In this document: piece by piece, positions 7,484-13,978 of the stretch
Position numbering within the stretch: position 1 is the first letter of the stretch
Layout of the letters: every line of letters begins with the position of its first letter
NCBI GenBank assembly: GCA_945902735.1
Contig: CAMDNF010000079.1
Coordinates: forward strand, 1-14,224
From: SHWC01 sp945902735
GTDB taxonomy: Bacteria; Pseudomonadota; Alphaproteobacteria; UBA828
Direction: 5' to 3'
DNA: 14,224 nucleotides
Program-made: the position numbers and the translations under genes
The notes under the pieces: generated by a model
Database searches by the model: none
What the model saw: the letters and a program-made list of their open reading frames with translations, nothing else
Told to the model about the DNA's origin: nothing

Positions 7484-8599
7484 ATGTCGGAATCAATCAA
7501 GGCCCTCACCATGCCGAAATGGGGGCTCTCCATGAAAGAGGGCAAGGTCGCCTCCTGGCTCATGCAAGAAGGCACCTCGATCTCGCCCGGTAATGAAGTG
7601 CTTGAGGTCGAGACCGAAAAGATTTCGAGCGCGGTTGAATCGTCCGAGGGTGGCGTGCTGCGCCGCATCGTCGCGCGGGAAGGTGAGACACTCCCCGTCG
7701 GCGCGCTCCTCGCCGTGATCGCGGGCGCGAACGACACCAACGAGGCGATCGATGCGTTCGTCGCCGAGTTCCAGAAAAATTACGTGCCACCGGCCGATGA
7801 CGATGACGATTCGGGGCCCAAGACGCAGGTGATCGAAGTCAAAGGTCGCGCCATCCGCTATCTCCGCCAAGGCGATGGCGGCACGCCGTTGATTCTGATT
7901 CACGGTTTCGGCGGTGATCTCAATAATTGGCTGTTCAATCAGGAATCGCTCGCGGCCAAGCGGACCGTGATCTCGTTCGATCTGCCGGGCCATGGCCAAT
8001 CGTCGAAGCAAGTGGGCAACGCCAATTTCGGCGAGCTCACCCAAGTCGTGCATGATGTGATGGATGCGCTCAGCGTGCCGAAGGCGCATCTCGCCGGCCA
8101 TTCCATGGGTGGGGCGATCGCGATCGACATGGCGCTGGCGCACCCGGGGCGAGTTGCCTCGCTTACGCTGATCGCGCCGGCCGGCCTTGGGCCGGAGATC
8201 AATGGTGGCTATATCGATGGCTTCATTGAGGCCACGGGGCGTCGCGACATCAAGCCGCATTTGGAGCAATTGTTCGCCAATGCCGAGTTGGTGTCGCGCC
8301 AAATGATCAACGATATCTTGGCCTATAAGCGGCTCGATGGCGTGGATGCGGCGCTTCGTGCGTTGCGCGACAAAATCTTCCCCGGCGGCAAACAGGCGAC
8401 TGTGCTGCGCGAGAAACTCGGCTCGCTCGCCATGCCGATCCAGGTGATCTGGGGCGAGGGCGATGCCATCGTGCCGGCGAAGCAGGCTCAAGGCCTGCCG
8501 GCCAGCGTGAGGGTGCATGTGTTGAAGGGCGCCGGCCACATGCCGCAAATGGAAGCGGCGGCCGAGGTCAATAAACTGATCGAGGCGCAATTGGGTTGA
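7484..8599 (+). CDS. acoC: Acetoin dehydrogenase E2: lipoyl domain fused to alpha/beta hydrolase
   Basis: This 371-residue protein accepts the acetyl group from E1 on its lipoyl arm and transfers it to CoA. Residues 5-80 form a biotinyl/lipoyl domain (PKWGLSMKEGKVASWL), with the lipoylated lysine expected at K46 in EVETEKISSA. An acidic linker (about 101-112, PPADDDDDSG) follows. Residues about 115-371 are an alpha/beta hydrolase domain with oxyanion-region HGFGGD (140-145), nucleophile elbow GHSMGG (S207), acid D327 in WGEGDAIVP and H352 in GAGHMPQ. It lacks the peripheral-subunit-binding domain and the chloramphenicol-acetyltransferase-like catalytic core of standard E2 proteins. This lipoyl-hydrolase form is the known proteobacterial AcoC arrangement. 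The ATG at 7484 fits the lipoyl-domain start; no strong ribosome-binding site is visible. No E3 gene follows, so a shared dihydrolipoamide dehydrogenase is implied. Confidence 0.9.
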   Translation: MSESIKALTMPKWGLSMKEGKVASWLMQEGTSISPGNEVLEVETEKISSAVESSEGGVLRRIVAREGETLPVGALLAVIAGANDTNEAIDAFVAEFQKNYVPPADDDDDSGPKTQVIEVKGRAIRYLRQGDGGTPLILIHGFGGDLNNWLFNQESLAAKRTVISFDLPGHGQSSKQVGNANFGELTQVVHDVMDALSVPKAHLAGHSMGGAIAIDMALAHPGRVASLTLIAPAGLGPEINGGYIDGFIEATGRRDIKPHLEQLFANAELVSRQMINDILAYKRLDGVDAALRALRDKIFPGGKQATVLREKLGSLAMPIQVIWGEGDAIVPAKQAQGLPASVRVHVLKGAGHMPQMEAAAEVNKLIEAQLG

Positions 8600-8632
8600 C
8601 GTTGAATGAAAAGATAAGCCGCCATTTTTTTC

Positions 8633-8724
8633 TCGTCATTGCCGGGCTTGACCCGGCAATCCAGGGGCTGTCGGCGCTTTGCATAGCCAAGCCTGGATGG
8701 CCGGCTCAGGGCCGGCCATGACGA
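8633..8724. repeat. REP/BIME-like double-hairpin intergenic repeat
   Basis: Outer ends TCGTCAT (8633-8639) and ATGACGA (8718-8724) are complementary. Inside are two strong hairpins, each with 9-base perfect arms and a 5-base loop: 8638-8646/8652-8660 (ATTGCCGGG/CCCGGCAAT) and 8697-8705/8711-8719 (ATGGCCGGC/GCCGGCCAT). ATCCAGG (8659-8665) also pairs with CCTGGAT (8692-8698). The sequence style matches the dispersed palindromic repeats common in Rhizobiales and related alphaproteobacteria. It sits between acoC and the next operon and may help end or insulate the upstream message. The remainder of 8600-8863 holds no gene I can support; an imperfect stem is possible at 8786-8796/8816-8824. Confidence 0.75.
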
Positions 8725-8863
8725 TGGGTGGGATGCCGTCACCACCGCAAATTGAACCGGGTCGTCATGCGTCGAGCCCCGCAATGGCGAGTGGGGAACG
8801 ACATCGCATTATCTTCCCCTCGCCACAATCCATGCCCATATTCGGGTGCGGAGGCGGCGGACG

Positions 8864-9403
8864 ATGAGCGGCAATCCTGAGATCGAAAGGCCGGGCGGCG
8901 CGGCGGAGCGCCCGCTCCTGTTTTGCGGCGATCTCGACATTCGCATCGCGGCCGATGGCACATGGTTTCATGAGGGCGTCGCCATTCGGCGGCCGGCTCT
9001 GGTCAAATTGTTCGCGAGCGTGTTGATGCGCGATGAGGCCGGCGATTATTGGCTGGTGACCCCGGTTGAGCGCGCGCGCATTAGGGTCGATGACGTGCCG
9101 TTCCTCGCGGTTGAGATGAAGGCCGAAGGAGAAGGGAAGGCGCAAATCCTTTCGTTCCGCACCAATCTCGATGAGTGGGTGAGGGCGGGCCCATCGCACC
9201 CCATCGCATTCAGGGCGCAACCCGGGGGGCGCGAGCCGGCCCCCTATGTGTTGGTGCGCGATGGCCTTGAGGCGCGCCTCACGCGCGCGGTCTATTATGA
9301 TTTGGCTGAACGCGCGCTCGACGCGGGCCCTGAGGGGGTGGCGGGCTTTGGCGTCCATAGCGCCGGCGCGTTTTTTCCATTGGAGCAAGGCGCCACACCA
9401 TGA
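8864..9403 (+). CDS. DUF1285 family protein
   Basis: This 179-residue, apparently soluble protein matches the DUF1285 family by the opening 'LLFCGDLDIRIAADGTWFHEGVAIRRPALVKLFASVLMRDEAGDYWLVTPVERARIRVDDVPFLAVEM' pattern. A second domain ends in 'APYVLVRDGLEARLTRAVYYDLAERAL'. The family has no established function. The ATG at 8864 has GGAGG at 8850-8854 nine bases upstream, which decides it over an in-frame GTG at 8846. Its TGA stop overlaps the ATG of the Nudix gene (ATGA at 9400-9403), so the two are probably translated together. The DUF1285-Nudix-cca order is recurrent in alphaproteobacteria as I recall it, which hints at a link to nucleotide or RNA housekeeping without defining it. Confidence 0.85.
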   Translation: MSGNPEIERPGGAAERPLLFCGDLDIRIAADGTWFHEGVAIRRPALVKLFASVLMRDEAGDYWLVTPVERARIRVDDVPFLAVEMKAEGEGKAQILSFRTNLDEWVRAGPSHPIAFRAQPGGREPAPYVLVRDGLEARLTRAVYYDLAERALDAGPEGVAGFGVHSAGAFFPLEQGATP

Positions 9404-10065
9404 TCGATTTGCGCGACGATGTGCTGGCGCGGGCCACGGCGCTCGATTTTGGCGACCCGGCCGAACCTTGGGCGAGCGTGACCGCGGCGGCGGAAGCGGC
9501 GCCGCTCGCGCGCGTGCCAGGTTCGCTCCGTCACCTCGAAGAAATGCCGGCTTTGCCGGACGCAACACGCATCGTGCCGTCCGCCGTGTTGGTGCCGTTC
9601 ATCGACCGGCCGGAGGGCCTGACGATTTTGTTGACCAAGCGCACCGACCATTTGGTTGTGCACGCGGGCCAGATCAGTTTTCCCGGCGGTCGATCGGATG
9701 AGCGCGATCGCTCGCCGCTCGATACGGCGCTGCGTGAAACCGAGGAAGAAATTGGTCTTGCGCGCGATCGCGTGCGGGTGCTTGGGCGGCTCGATAATTA
9801 TCTGGTCGGCACGGGCTATCGCATCACGCCGATCTTGGGTTTGGTGCGGCCGCCCTTCGAACTTCTGGCCGATCCCTACGAGGTCGCCGAGATTTTCGAA
9901 CTGCCGCTCGACTTCGTGCTCGAGCCCGGCAATTACCGGAAGGATTCGCGTCTCGTGAGCGGGGTCGAGCGACGGTTCAACGTGCTGGCCTATGGCGACT
10001 ATTATGTTTGGGGCGCGACCGCGACGATTCTCCTCAATCTGCGCCGCGCGCTGGCCGGCCAATGA
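9400..10065 (+). CDS. Nudix hydrolase, CoA pyrophosphatase (NudL/UPF0035) type
   Basis: This 221-residue cytoplasmic hydrolase is expected to cleave CoA or CoA derivatives to 4'-phosphopantetheine species and 3',5'-ADP. The subfamily motif 'LLTKRTDHLVVHAGQISFPGG' spans 77-97. The Nudix box continues as GG-x5-D-x8-RETEEEIGL (96-120), with metal-binding glutamates E113, E116 and E117. The Asp and the one-residue offset relative to the generic G-x5-E-x7-RE pattern are the same as in E. coli NudL, so this is a subfamily trait and not damage. It overlaps the DUF1285 gene by ATGA, and its own stop overlaps the next start (ATGA at 10062-10065). Substrate assignment is by family only; other short acyl-CoA or nucleotide diphosphates are possible. 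Confidence 0.88.
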   Translation: MIDLRDDVLARATALDFGDPAEPWASVTAAAEAAPLARVPGSLRHLEEMPALPDATRIVPSAVLVPFIDRPEGLTILLTKRTDHLVVHAGQISFPGGRSDERDRSPLDTALRETEEEIGLARDRVRVLGRLDNYLVGTGYRITPILGLVRPPFELLADPYEVAEIFELPLDFVLEPGNYRKDSRLVSGVERRFNVLAYGDYYVWGATATILLNLRRALAGQ

Positions 10066-10337
10066 TTCGTATCCTGCTGACCTATGTTGTGCCGCTGCTA
10101 TTGCCGGCGGCGCTCTATATTATTTACGTCATCGTGGCGCGCCGTATCCTGACAGGCCAAAGCGAGACGGCCGCGCATTTGCGCCGCATGCCGTGGCTTT
10201 GGTTGCTCGCCGCCGGCGTCGTGCTGATGGGGATCAGCCTCGCGGTCTTTAGTTTGACGACCGGCGGCGATATCGATCGACACTATGTGGCGCCGCATGT
10301 CGAAGACGGCAAGGTTGTGCCGGGGCATTTGGAATAG
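10062..10337 (+). CDS. Small two-helix membrane protein, probable DUF6111 family
   Basis: This 91-residue inner-membrane protein has hydrophobic segments at about 3-26 (ILLTYVVPLLLPAALYIIYVIV) and 45-66 (WLWLLAAGVVLMGISLAVFSL), joined by a basic loop. A polar tail follows (DIDRHYVAPHVEDGKVVPGHLE). I recognise the tail and layout as those of the alphaproteobacterial DUF6111 group, which has no known function. The ATG at 10062 overlaps the Nudix stop (ATGA), and the stop TAG is 4 bases before the cca start, so it is locked into this operon by translation. Longer in-frame starts upstream would lie inside the Nudix gene and are not needed. Confidence 0.75.
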   Translation: MIRILLTYVVPLLLPAALYIIYVIVARRILTGQSETAAHLRRMPWLWLLAAGVVLMGISLAVFSLTTGGDIDRHYVAPHVEDGKVVPGHLE

Positions 10338-10341
10338 AGCG

Positions 10342-11577
10342 ATGGAACCGGCGCGCCGCATCGCACCGACGGATTGGATGATGGCGCCCGAAACGGTCGC
10401 GGTGGTGCGCGCGCTGCAGGCCGATGGCGCGGGCGTGCGCTTCGTTGGCGGCTGTGTGCGCGATACCATGCTCGACCGCGCGATTACCGATATCGATATC
10501 GCGACGCCCGATCCGCCCGAAACCGTGATGTTGCTTTTGGCGCGCGACTATATTCGCGCCGTGCCGACCGGGCTCGCGCATGGCACGGTCACCGCCGTGG
10601 TCGACCACAAGCACTTCGAGATCACGACATTGCGCGTTGATGTCGAGAGCCATGGCCGCCACGCGACAATCGCCTTCACCGATAATTGGTTGGAAGACGC
10701 CGCCAGGCGCGATCTCACCTTCAATGCCCTGAGCCTCGCGCCCGATGGCGCGCTCTATGACCCGTTCGATGGCCTCGCTGATCTTGAGGCCGGCCGCGTG
10801 CGCTTTGTCGGCGATGCGACGCAGCGCATTCGCGAGGATCATCTGCGCCTCCTACGCTTCTTTCGCTTCTATGCCTGGTTCGGGCGGGGCGCGTTCGATG
10901 AGGATGGCTTCGCCGCCGCCACCGCGAGCGCGCATCTTTTGCCGAAGCTTTCGGGCGAGCGCGTTCAAGCCGAAATGAAAAAGCTCCTGGCCGCGCCTGA
11001 TCCTTTAAGGGCGCTCGAGGGCATGCGCGATTGCGGGGCGCTTGTGCGAGTGCTGCCCGAAGATGGTTCGTTCGATTTGTTGCAGGCCCTCACCCAGCGC
11101 GAAAAGGCTCTGGGTTTGACGCCCGGGCCGATCCGCCGGCTCGCCGCGCTGGTGCGCGGGCGGATGACTGCCGAAATCGCGGCACGCTGGCGGCTCTCGA
11201 ATGGCGATGCCGCGCGGCTCGCGGCCTTGGCGGCGCCGGTCGAGCGGCTCGATGCCAAGTTCGATGCGCGCGCGGTGCGGCGCGTGCTTTATCGGCGTGG
11301 CGCCGAACTCACGCACGATCTTGTTCTGCTCGCCTGGGCCGAGGCGGGCGCCGCGAATGACGCGCTTTGGCGCGTCATGCTCGATGAAGCCATGCGTTGG
11401 TTGCCGCGCGAACTACCGATCAAGGGCGCGGACGCGCTGAAGCTCGGCGTGGCCCCAGGCCCGGCGGTCGGCGAATTGCTTTCGGCGGTCGAGCAATGGT
11501 GGATCGAGGAAGATTTCAAGCCGACCCGAAAAGAAGCGCTCGAAAAACTCGCCGCACTGGCGGGTAGCGTTCGCTAA
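10342..11577 (+). CDS. cca: CCA tRNA nucleotidyltransferase
   Basis: This 411-residue enzyme adds or repairs the 3'-terminal CCA of tRNAs using CTP and ATP. The class-II nucleotidyltransferase head shows 'RFVGGCVRDTMLDR' (33-46) and the metal-binding pair D50/D52 in ITDIDIATP. The flexible region includes 'LEDAARRDLTFNALSL' (118-132), with the arginines and aspartate that select C and A. The neck helix 'RIREDHLRLLRFFRFYAWFG' (162-181) follows, then a helical tRNA-binding C-terminal part. The ATG at 10342, four bases after the preceding stop, gives the family length; an in-frame upstream start at 10285 would lie inside the previous gene. The C-terminal half is divergent, as is usual for alphaproteobacterial members. 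No HD phosphohydrolase domain of the E. coli type is evident. Confidence 0.93.
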   Translation: MEPARRIAPTDWMMAPETVAVVRALQADGAGVRFVGGCVRDTMLDRAITDIDIATPDPPETVMLLLARDYIRAVPTGLAHGTVTAVVDHKHFEITTLRVDVESHGRHATIAFTDNWLEDAARRDLTFNALSLAPDGALYDPFDGLADLEAGRVRFVGDATQRIREDHLRLLRFFRFYAWFGRGAFDEDGFAAATASAHLLPKLSGERVQAEMKKLLAAPDPLRALEGMRDCGALVRVLPEDGSFDLLQALTQREKALGLTPGPIRRLAALVRGRMTAEIAARWRLSNGDAARLAALAAPVERLDAKFDARAVRRVLYRRGAELTHDLVLLAWAEAGAANDALWRVMLDEAMRWLPRELPIKGADALKLGVAPGPAVGELLSAVEQWWIEEDFKPTRKEALEKLAALAGSVR

Positions 11578-11728
11578 TTCGTCTGCCCGCGAGCTACGCC
11601 GGTTGATTTAATACACCGTCACCGTAATCACCCAATTCGGATATTCGACCGGTGAGGTTGAGTGGTGAAATCCGGACCGGAAAGACAATTAGAATTACGG
11701 AATTACCCGAATTCCGCTGAAAGCGCGC
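11578..11728. other. AT-rich convergent intergenic region between cca and the exported-protein gene
   Basis: This stretch separates two convergent genes and is visibly poorer in G+C than its surroundings. Counting its edges, AATT occurs seven times (starting at 11576, 11634, 11687, 11693, 11701, 11710 and 11731). A 7-base perfect stem with a 5-base loop is present at 11698-11704/11710-11716 (CGGAATT/AATTCCG). No T-run follows on either strand, so a bidirectional terminator is only possible, not shown. No gene is supported here. Confidence 0.5.
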
Positions 11729-12286
11729 CTAATTCGCCTGCTTGGTCAGCCTACCCGTGACGTGACGCGCGACGCCATGGTCGTGCATGCTGATGAAATC
11801 AAGCTCCATGCCGAGATCGGTCAGCGTGCGGTCATAGCGCTGGAGCTCGAAGCCGCCATCGTCGAGCACGCTGATGGTGCTGACGGTCAGCGTTTGATCC
11901 TTGATGCGCGCCCAAATGGTGCGCCCGCCAGCGATGGGGTCGCGTGAGGCTTCTTTCGGCGCATAAATGCCGGGCCGTTTGGTCGGTTGGAAATTCAGGC
12001 TCTCCGATTTGCGCTTCACATTCGGGTTCTTGAGGTCGCCGCCCTCGCGCATCACGGTGGTCCAGCTTAGCGTGAAGCCTTGCCCGGCGGCCTGGAGCGT
12101 GACGTCGAGGTCGCGAATGGTCAGGCCGAAATAATCGCTCTCCTCATTGCGTGCCAGCCCTGAGCCCGACCAGGTGCCGAAGAAGGCCTTGATCGGCAAA
12201 TCGGCCGCGAGGCTTGAGAGCGTGGTGCCGAGCAAAACGCTGGCCGCGATGATGGCGCCGAACAGCGCCCGCTTCATGCCTGTCAT
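11729..12286 (-). CDS. Exported protein of unknown function
   Basis: This 185-residue protein has a clear Sec signal peptide: a short basic start (MTGMKR), a hydrophobic core (about 7-25) and a probable cleavage site near 'SSLAAD' (about 26-28). The mature part of about 158 residues has no membrane segment and no cysteine. It opens with 'FFGTWSGSGLARNEESDYFGLTIRDLDVTLQAAGQGFTLSWTTVMREGG' and continues with alternating hydrophobic/polar stretches suggesting a beta-rich, barrel-like fold; lipocalin-like is a guess from the FxGTWxGxG opening only. I do not recognise the family. The ATG at 12286 has AAGGGGGAG a few bases upstream; a second ATG three codons later is less favoured. It lies 87 bases downstream of hemF on the same strand and could be cotranscribed with it. 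Confidence 0.75.
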   Translation of the reverse strand: MTGMKRALFGAIIAASVLLGTTLSSLAADLPIKAFFGTWSGSGLARNEESDYFGLTIRDLDVTLQAAGQGFTLSWTTVMREGGDLKNPNVKRKSESLNFQPTKRPGIYAPKEASRDPIAGGRTIWARIKDQTLTVSTISVLDDGGFELQRYDRTLTDLGMELDFISMHDHGVARHVTGRLTKQAN

Positions 12287-12373
12287 ATCGCTCCCCCTTG
12301 CGCGCCTCGATGGGGCGCAACTCGGGCCATGGTAACGGCCGGCGCTCCCGCCGCCAACCGCGCCGATAAATGA

Positions 12374-13264
12374 TTAGGGCCAGCGCGCCTCGGGCGGCAT
12401 CGACATCAAGATTGCCTCGGTATTGCCACCGGTCTTGAGGCCAAATTGGGTGCCGCGGTCATAGAGCAAATTGAACTCAACATAGCGGCCGCGCCGAATC
12501 AGTTGGTGCTCGCGCTCGGCCGCGCTCCACGCCTCGTTCATGTGGCGCCGCACGAGCGCGGGATAGATGGTGAGAAACGCCAAGCCGATATTACGAATGA
12601 ACGCAAAATCGCGCTCAAATTCGCCGGTGTTCAGATAATCGCAAAATATGCCGCCAACGCCGCGCGGCTCGCCCCGGTGCGGCAGGAAGAAATAATCATC
12701 GCACCAGGCCTTGTAGCGCGGGTAATAGGCCGAATCGTGGGCATCGCACGCGGCTTTCAGCGCGGCGTGAAACGCGGCGGTATCAGCGGCGTGCGGCGCC
12801 ATCGGCGTGAGGTCGGCGCCGCCACCAAACCAATTCGTCGTGGTCACGATATGGCGCGTGTTCATGTGCACCGCCGGCACTTTGGGCGAGCACGGATGCG
12901 CAACCAGCGAAATGCCGCTCGCCCAAAAGCGCGGGTCCTCGGCGGCGCCAGGCACCTGGGCGCGAAAGGCGGGGGGAAATTCGCCATGCACGGTCGAGAC
13001 ATTGACGCCAACCTTCTCGAACACGCGCCCTTTCATCAGCGCCATCACGCCGCCCCCACCTTCGGGCCGCGTCCACGCGGTGCGCTGAAAGCGGCCGGGC
13101 GGACGATCCTTCAGCGGGCCGTCATAGTCGGTCTCGATCGTCTCGAAGGCCGCGTAGATGGCATCGCGCAAATGCTCGAACCAAGTCCGCGCCCGCGCCT
13201 TCTCGGCCTCCGAGGAGGTGCCCGGCGGCAAAGTCGGCTGGCGTTCTGGATTTGCTTCGGTCAT
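12374..13264 (-). CDS. hemF: Oxygen-dependent coproporphyrinogen III oxidase
   Basis: This 296-residue cytoplasmic enzyme converts coproporphyrinogen III to protoporphyrinogen IX by two oxidative decarboxylations using O2, in heme synthesis. The family is shown by 'GGGGVMALMKGRVFEKVGVNVSTVHGEF' (69-96), 'HPCSPKVPAVHMNTR' (123-137), 'WFGGGADLTP' (145-154), the signature region 'KAWCDDYFFLPHRGEPRGVGGIFCDYL' (185-211) and 'RGRYVEFNLLYDRGTQFGLKTGGNTEAILMSMPP' near the end. Length matches E. coli HemF (299). The residue after LTP is Met155, where the common form has Tyr, and Cys208 replaces the usual Phe/Tyr in GGIFxD; both are local variations in an otherwise intact protein. Its ATG overlaps the trmL stop (13261-13264), so the pair is translationally coupled. 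Confidence 0.95.
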   Translation of the reverse strand: MTEANPERQPTLPPGTSSEAEKARARTWFEHLRDAIYAAFETIETDYDGPLKDRPPGRFQRTAWTRPEGGGGVMALMKGRVFEKVGVNVSTVHGEFPPAFRAQVPGAAEDPRFWASGISLVAHPCSPKVPAVHMNTRHIVTTTNWFGGGADLTPMAPHAADTAAFHAALKAACDAHDSAYYPRYKAWCDDYFFLPHRGEPRGVGGIFCDYLNTGEFERDFAFIRNIGLAFLTIYPALVRRHMNEAWSAAEREHQLIRRGRYVEFNLLYDRGTQFGLKTGGNTEAILMSMPPEARWP

Positions 13265-13734
13265 GGGCGATCTTTCGGCAGGCCATCGGTTTGTCGTAGC
13301 GCCTCGCTCAATACAATGGCGCCGGCGAGCGCGACATTGATCGATCTCAAACCCGCGCGCATCGGGATTCGAAGCCGGGCCGCGGCCGCCTCGTGCACCT
13401 CGGGCGGTGCGCCCGCGCTTTCGCGACCCAAAACCAGCGTATCGGTCGGCAGGAACTCAAAGCGGTGATAGTCGAGATCGCCCTTGGTGGTGAGCAGGAT
13501 GAGCCGGCTCGGCGGGCTCACGTGTTCGCGGTCTGTTTGGAAGGCGGCGAAGGAAACGTGGCGCGTGAGCAACACATGGTTGAGATAGTCCATGCCGGCG
13601 CGTCGTAATTGGCGATCATCCAAGGGGAAGCCACAGGGCTCGATGATATCGACCGGCACGCCAAAGCATGCCGCCAGCCTTAGGATGGTGCCCACATTGG
13701 GCGGAATGTCGGGTTCATAGAGCGCGAGTCGCAT
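13261..13734 (-). CDS. trmL: tRNA (cytidine(34)-2'-O)-methyltransferase
   Basis: This 157-residue SPOUT-class RNA methyltransferase is expected to methylate the 2'-O of the wobble base C34/cmnm5U34 in tRNA-Leu using S-adenosylmethionine. The N-terminal 'LALYEPDIPPNVGTILRLAACFGV' and the C-terminal trefoil-knot sequences 'LVLGRESAGAPPEVHEAAAARLRIPMRAGLRSINVALAGAIVLSEALRQ' are diagnostic. The ATG at 13734 (MRLALYEP) is chosen; an in-frame TTG two codons upstream has no better ribosome-binding site, and none is strong here. It is transcribed divergently from petA, and its stop overlaps the hemF start. NVGTILR differs slightly from the usual NTGNIIR of this family, within normal variation. Confidence 0.92.
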   Translation of the reverse strand: MRLALYEPDIPPNVGTILRLAACFGVPVDIIEPCGFPLDDRQLRRAGMDYLNHVLLTRHVSFAAFQTDREHVSPPSRLILLTTKGDLDYHRFEFLPTDTLVLGRESAGAPPEVHEAAAARLRIPMRAGLRSINVALAGAIVLSEALRQTDGLPKDRP

Positions 13735-13978
13735 GGCCAATTCATAAACGAGTCGAAGGAATTAGCCGCAAAACGGGCGGCCACCGCGGGGGCGCGTTCA
13801 ATCTTGCTCAAAACGAGCGCTCGTGCTACGCCAACCGCCGGCCGCACGGGCTTGAGTCGCGTCGCGGGTGGGCGATCATGGCTGATCGCTCGGCCCGCCG
13901 CAGCAAGCACGTGACGGTTTGACGCATTCTCTTGGGGCGCGGACCGCGCCTAATTGCCACGATAGCGAAGGTGGAATC
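13735..13978. promoter_or_regulatory. Divergent trmL / petA intergenic region
   Basis: This region must carry the promoters for petA (+) and the trmL-hemF unit (-). A TTGACG box is at 13919-13924, but no good -10 lies at the proper distance, so I do not call a promoter. A perfect 15-base palindrome GGCGCGGACCGCGCC is at 13936-13950, ending 28 bases before the petA ATG. A 14-codon reading frame (13878-13922, MADRSARRSKHVTV) with GGGTGG upstream also lies in the leader. Confidence 0.5.

Noticed and set aside
6348..8590. Two long minus-strand open frames opposite acoB and acoC (6348-7496 and 7493-8590)
   Set aside because: Antisense shadows of clearly conserved genes; low-complexity Arg/His/Asp composition and no domain signal.
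5386..8599. Identification of the E1/E2 genes as housekeeping pyruvate dehydrogenase
   Set aside because: The E2 lacks the acetyltransferase core and subunit-binding domain of PDH E2, and acoX directly precedes acoA; acetoin dehydrogenase fits better, although E1 alone cannot decide.
8625..8631. T7 tract after acoC as an intrinsic terminator
   Set aside because: No GC-rich stem precedes the T-run on the plus strand, and on the minus strand it reads as A residues; the adjacent hairpins belong to the repeat element.
12446..13468. 340-codon plus-strand frame opposite hemF and part of trmL
   Set aside because: hemF and trmL are unmistakable on the minus strand; this frame has an Arg/Ala-rich shadow composition.
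13919..13924. TTGACG as -35 box of a petA promoter
   Set aside because: No acceptable -10 hexamer is found 16-18 bases downstream; TAATTG at 13951 is too far.
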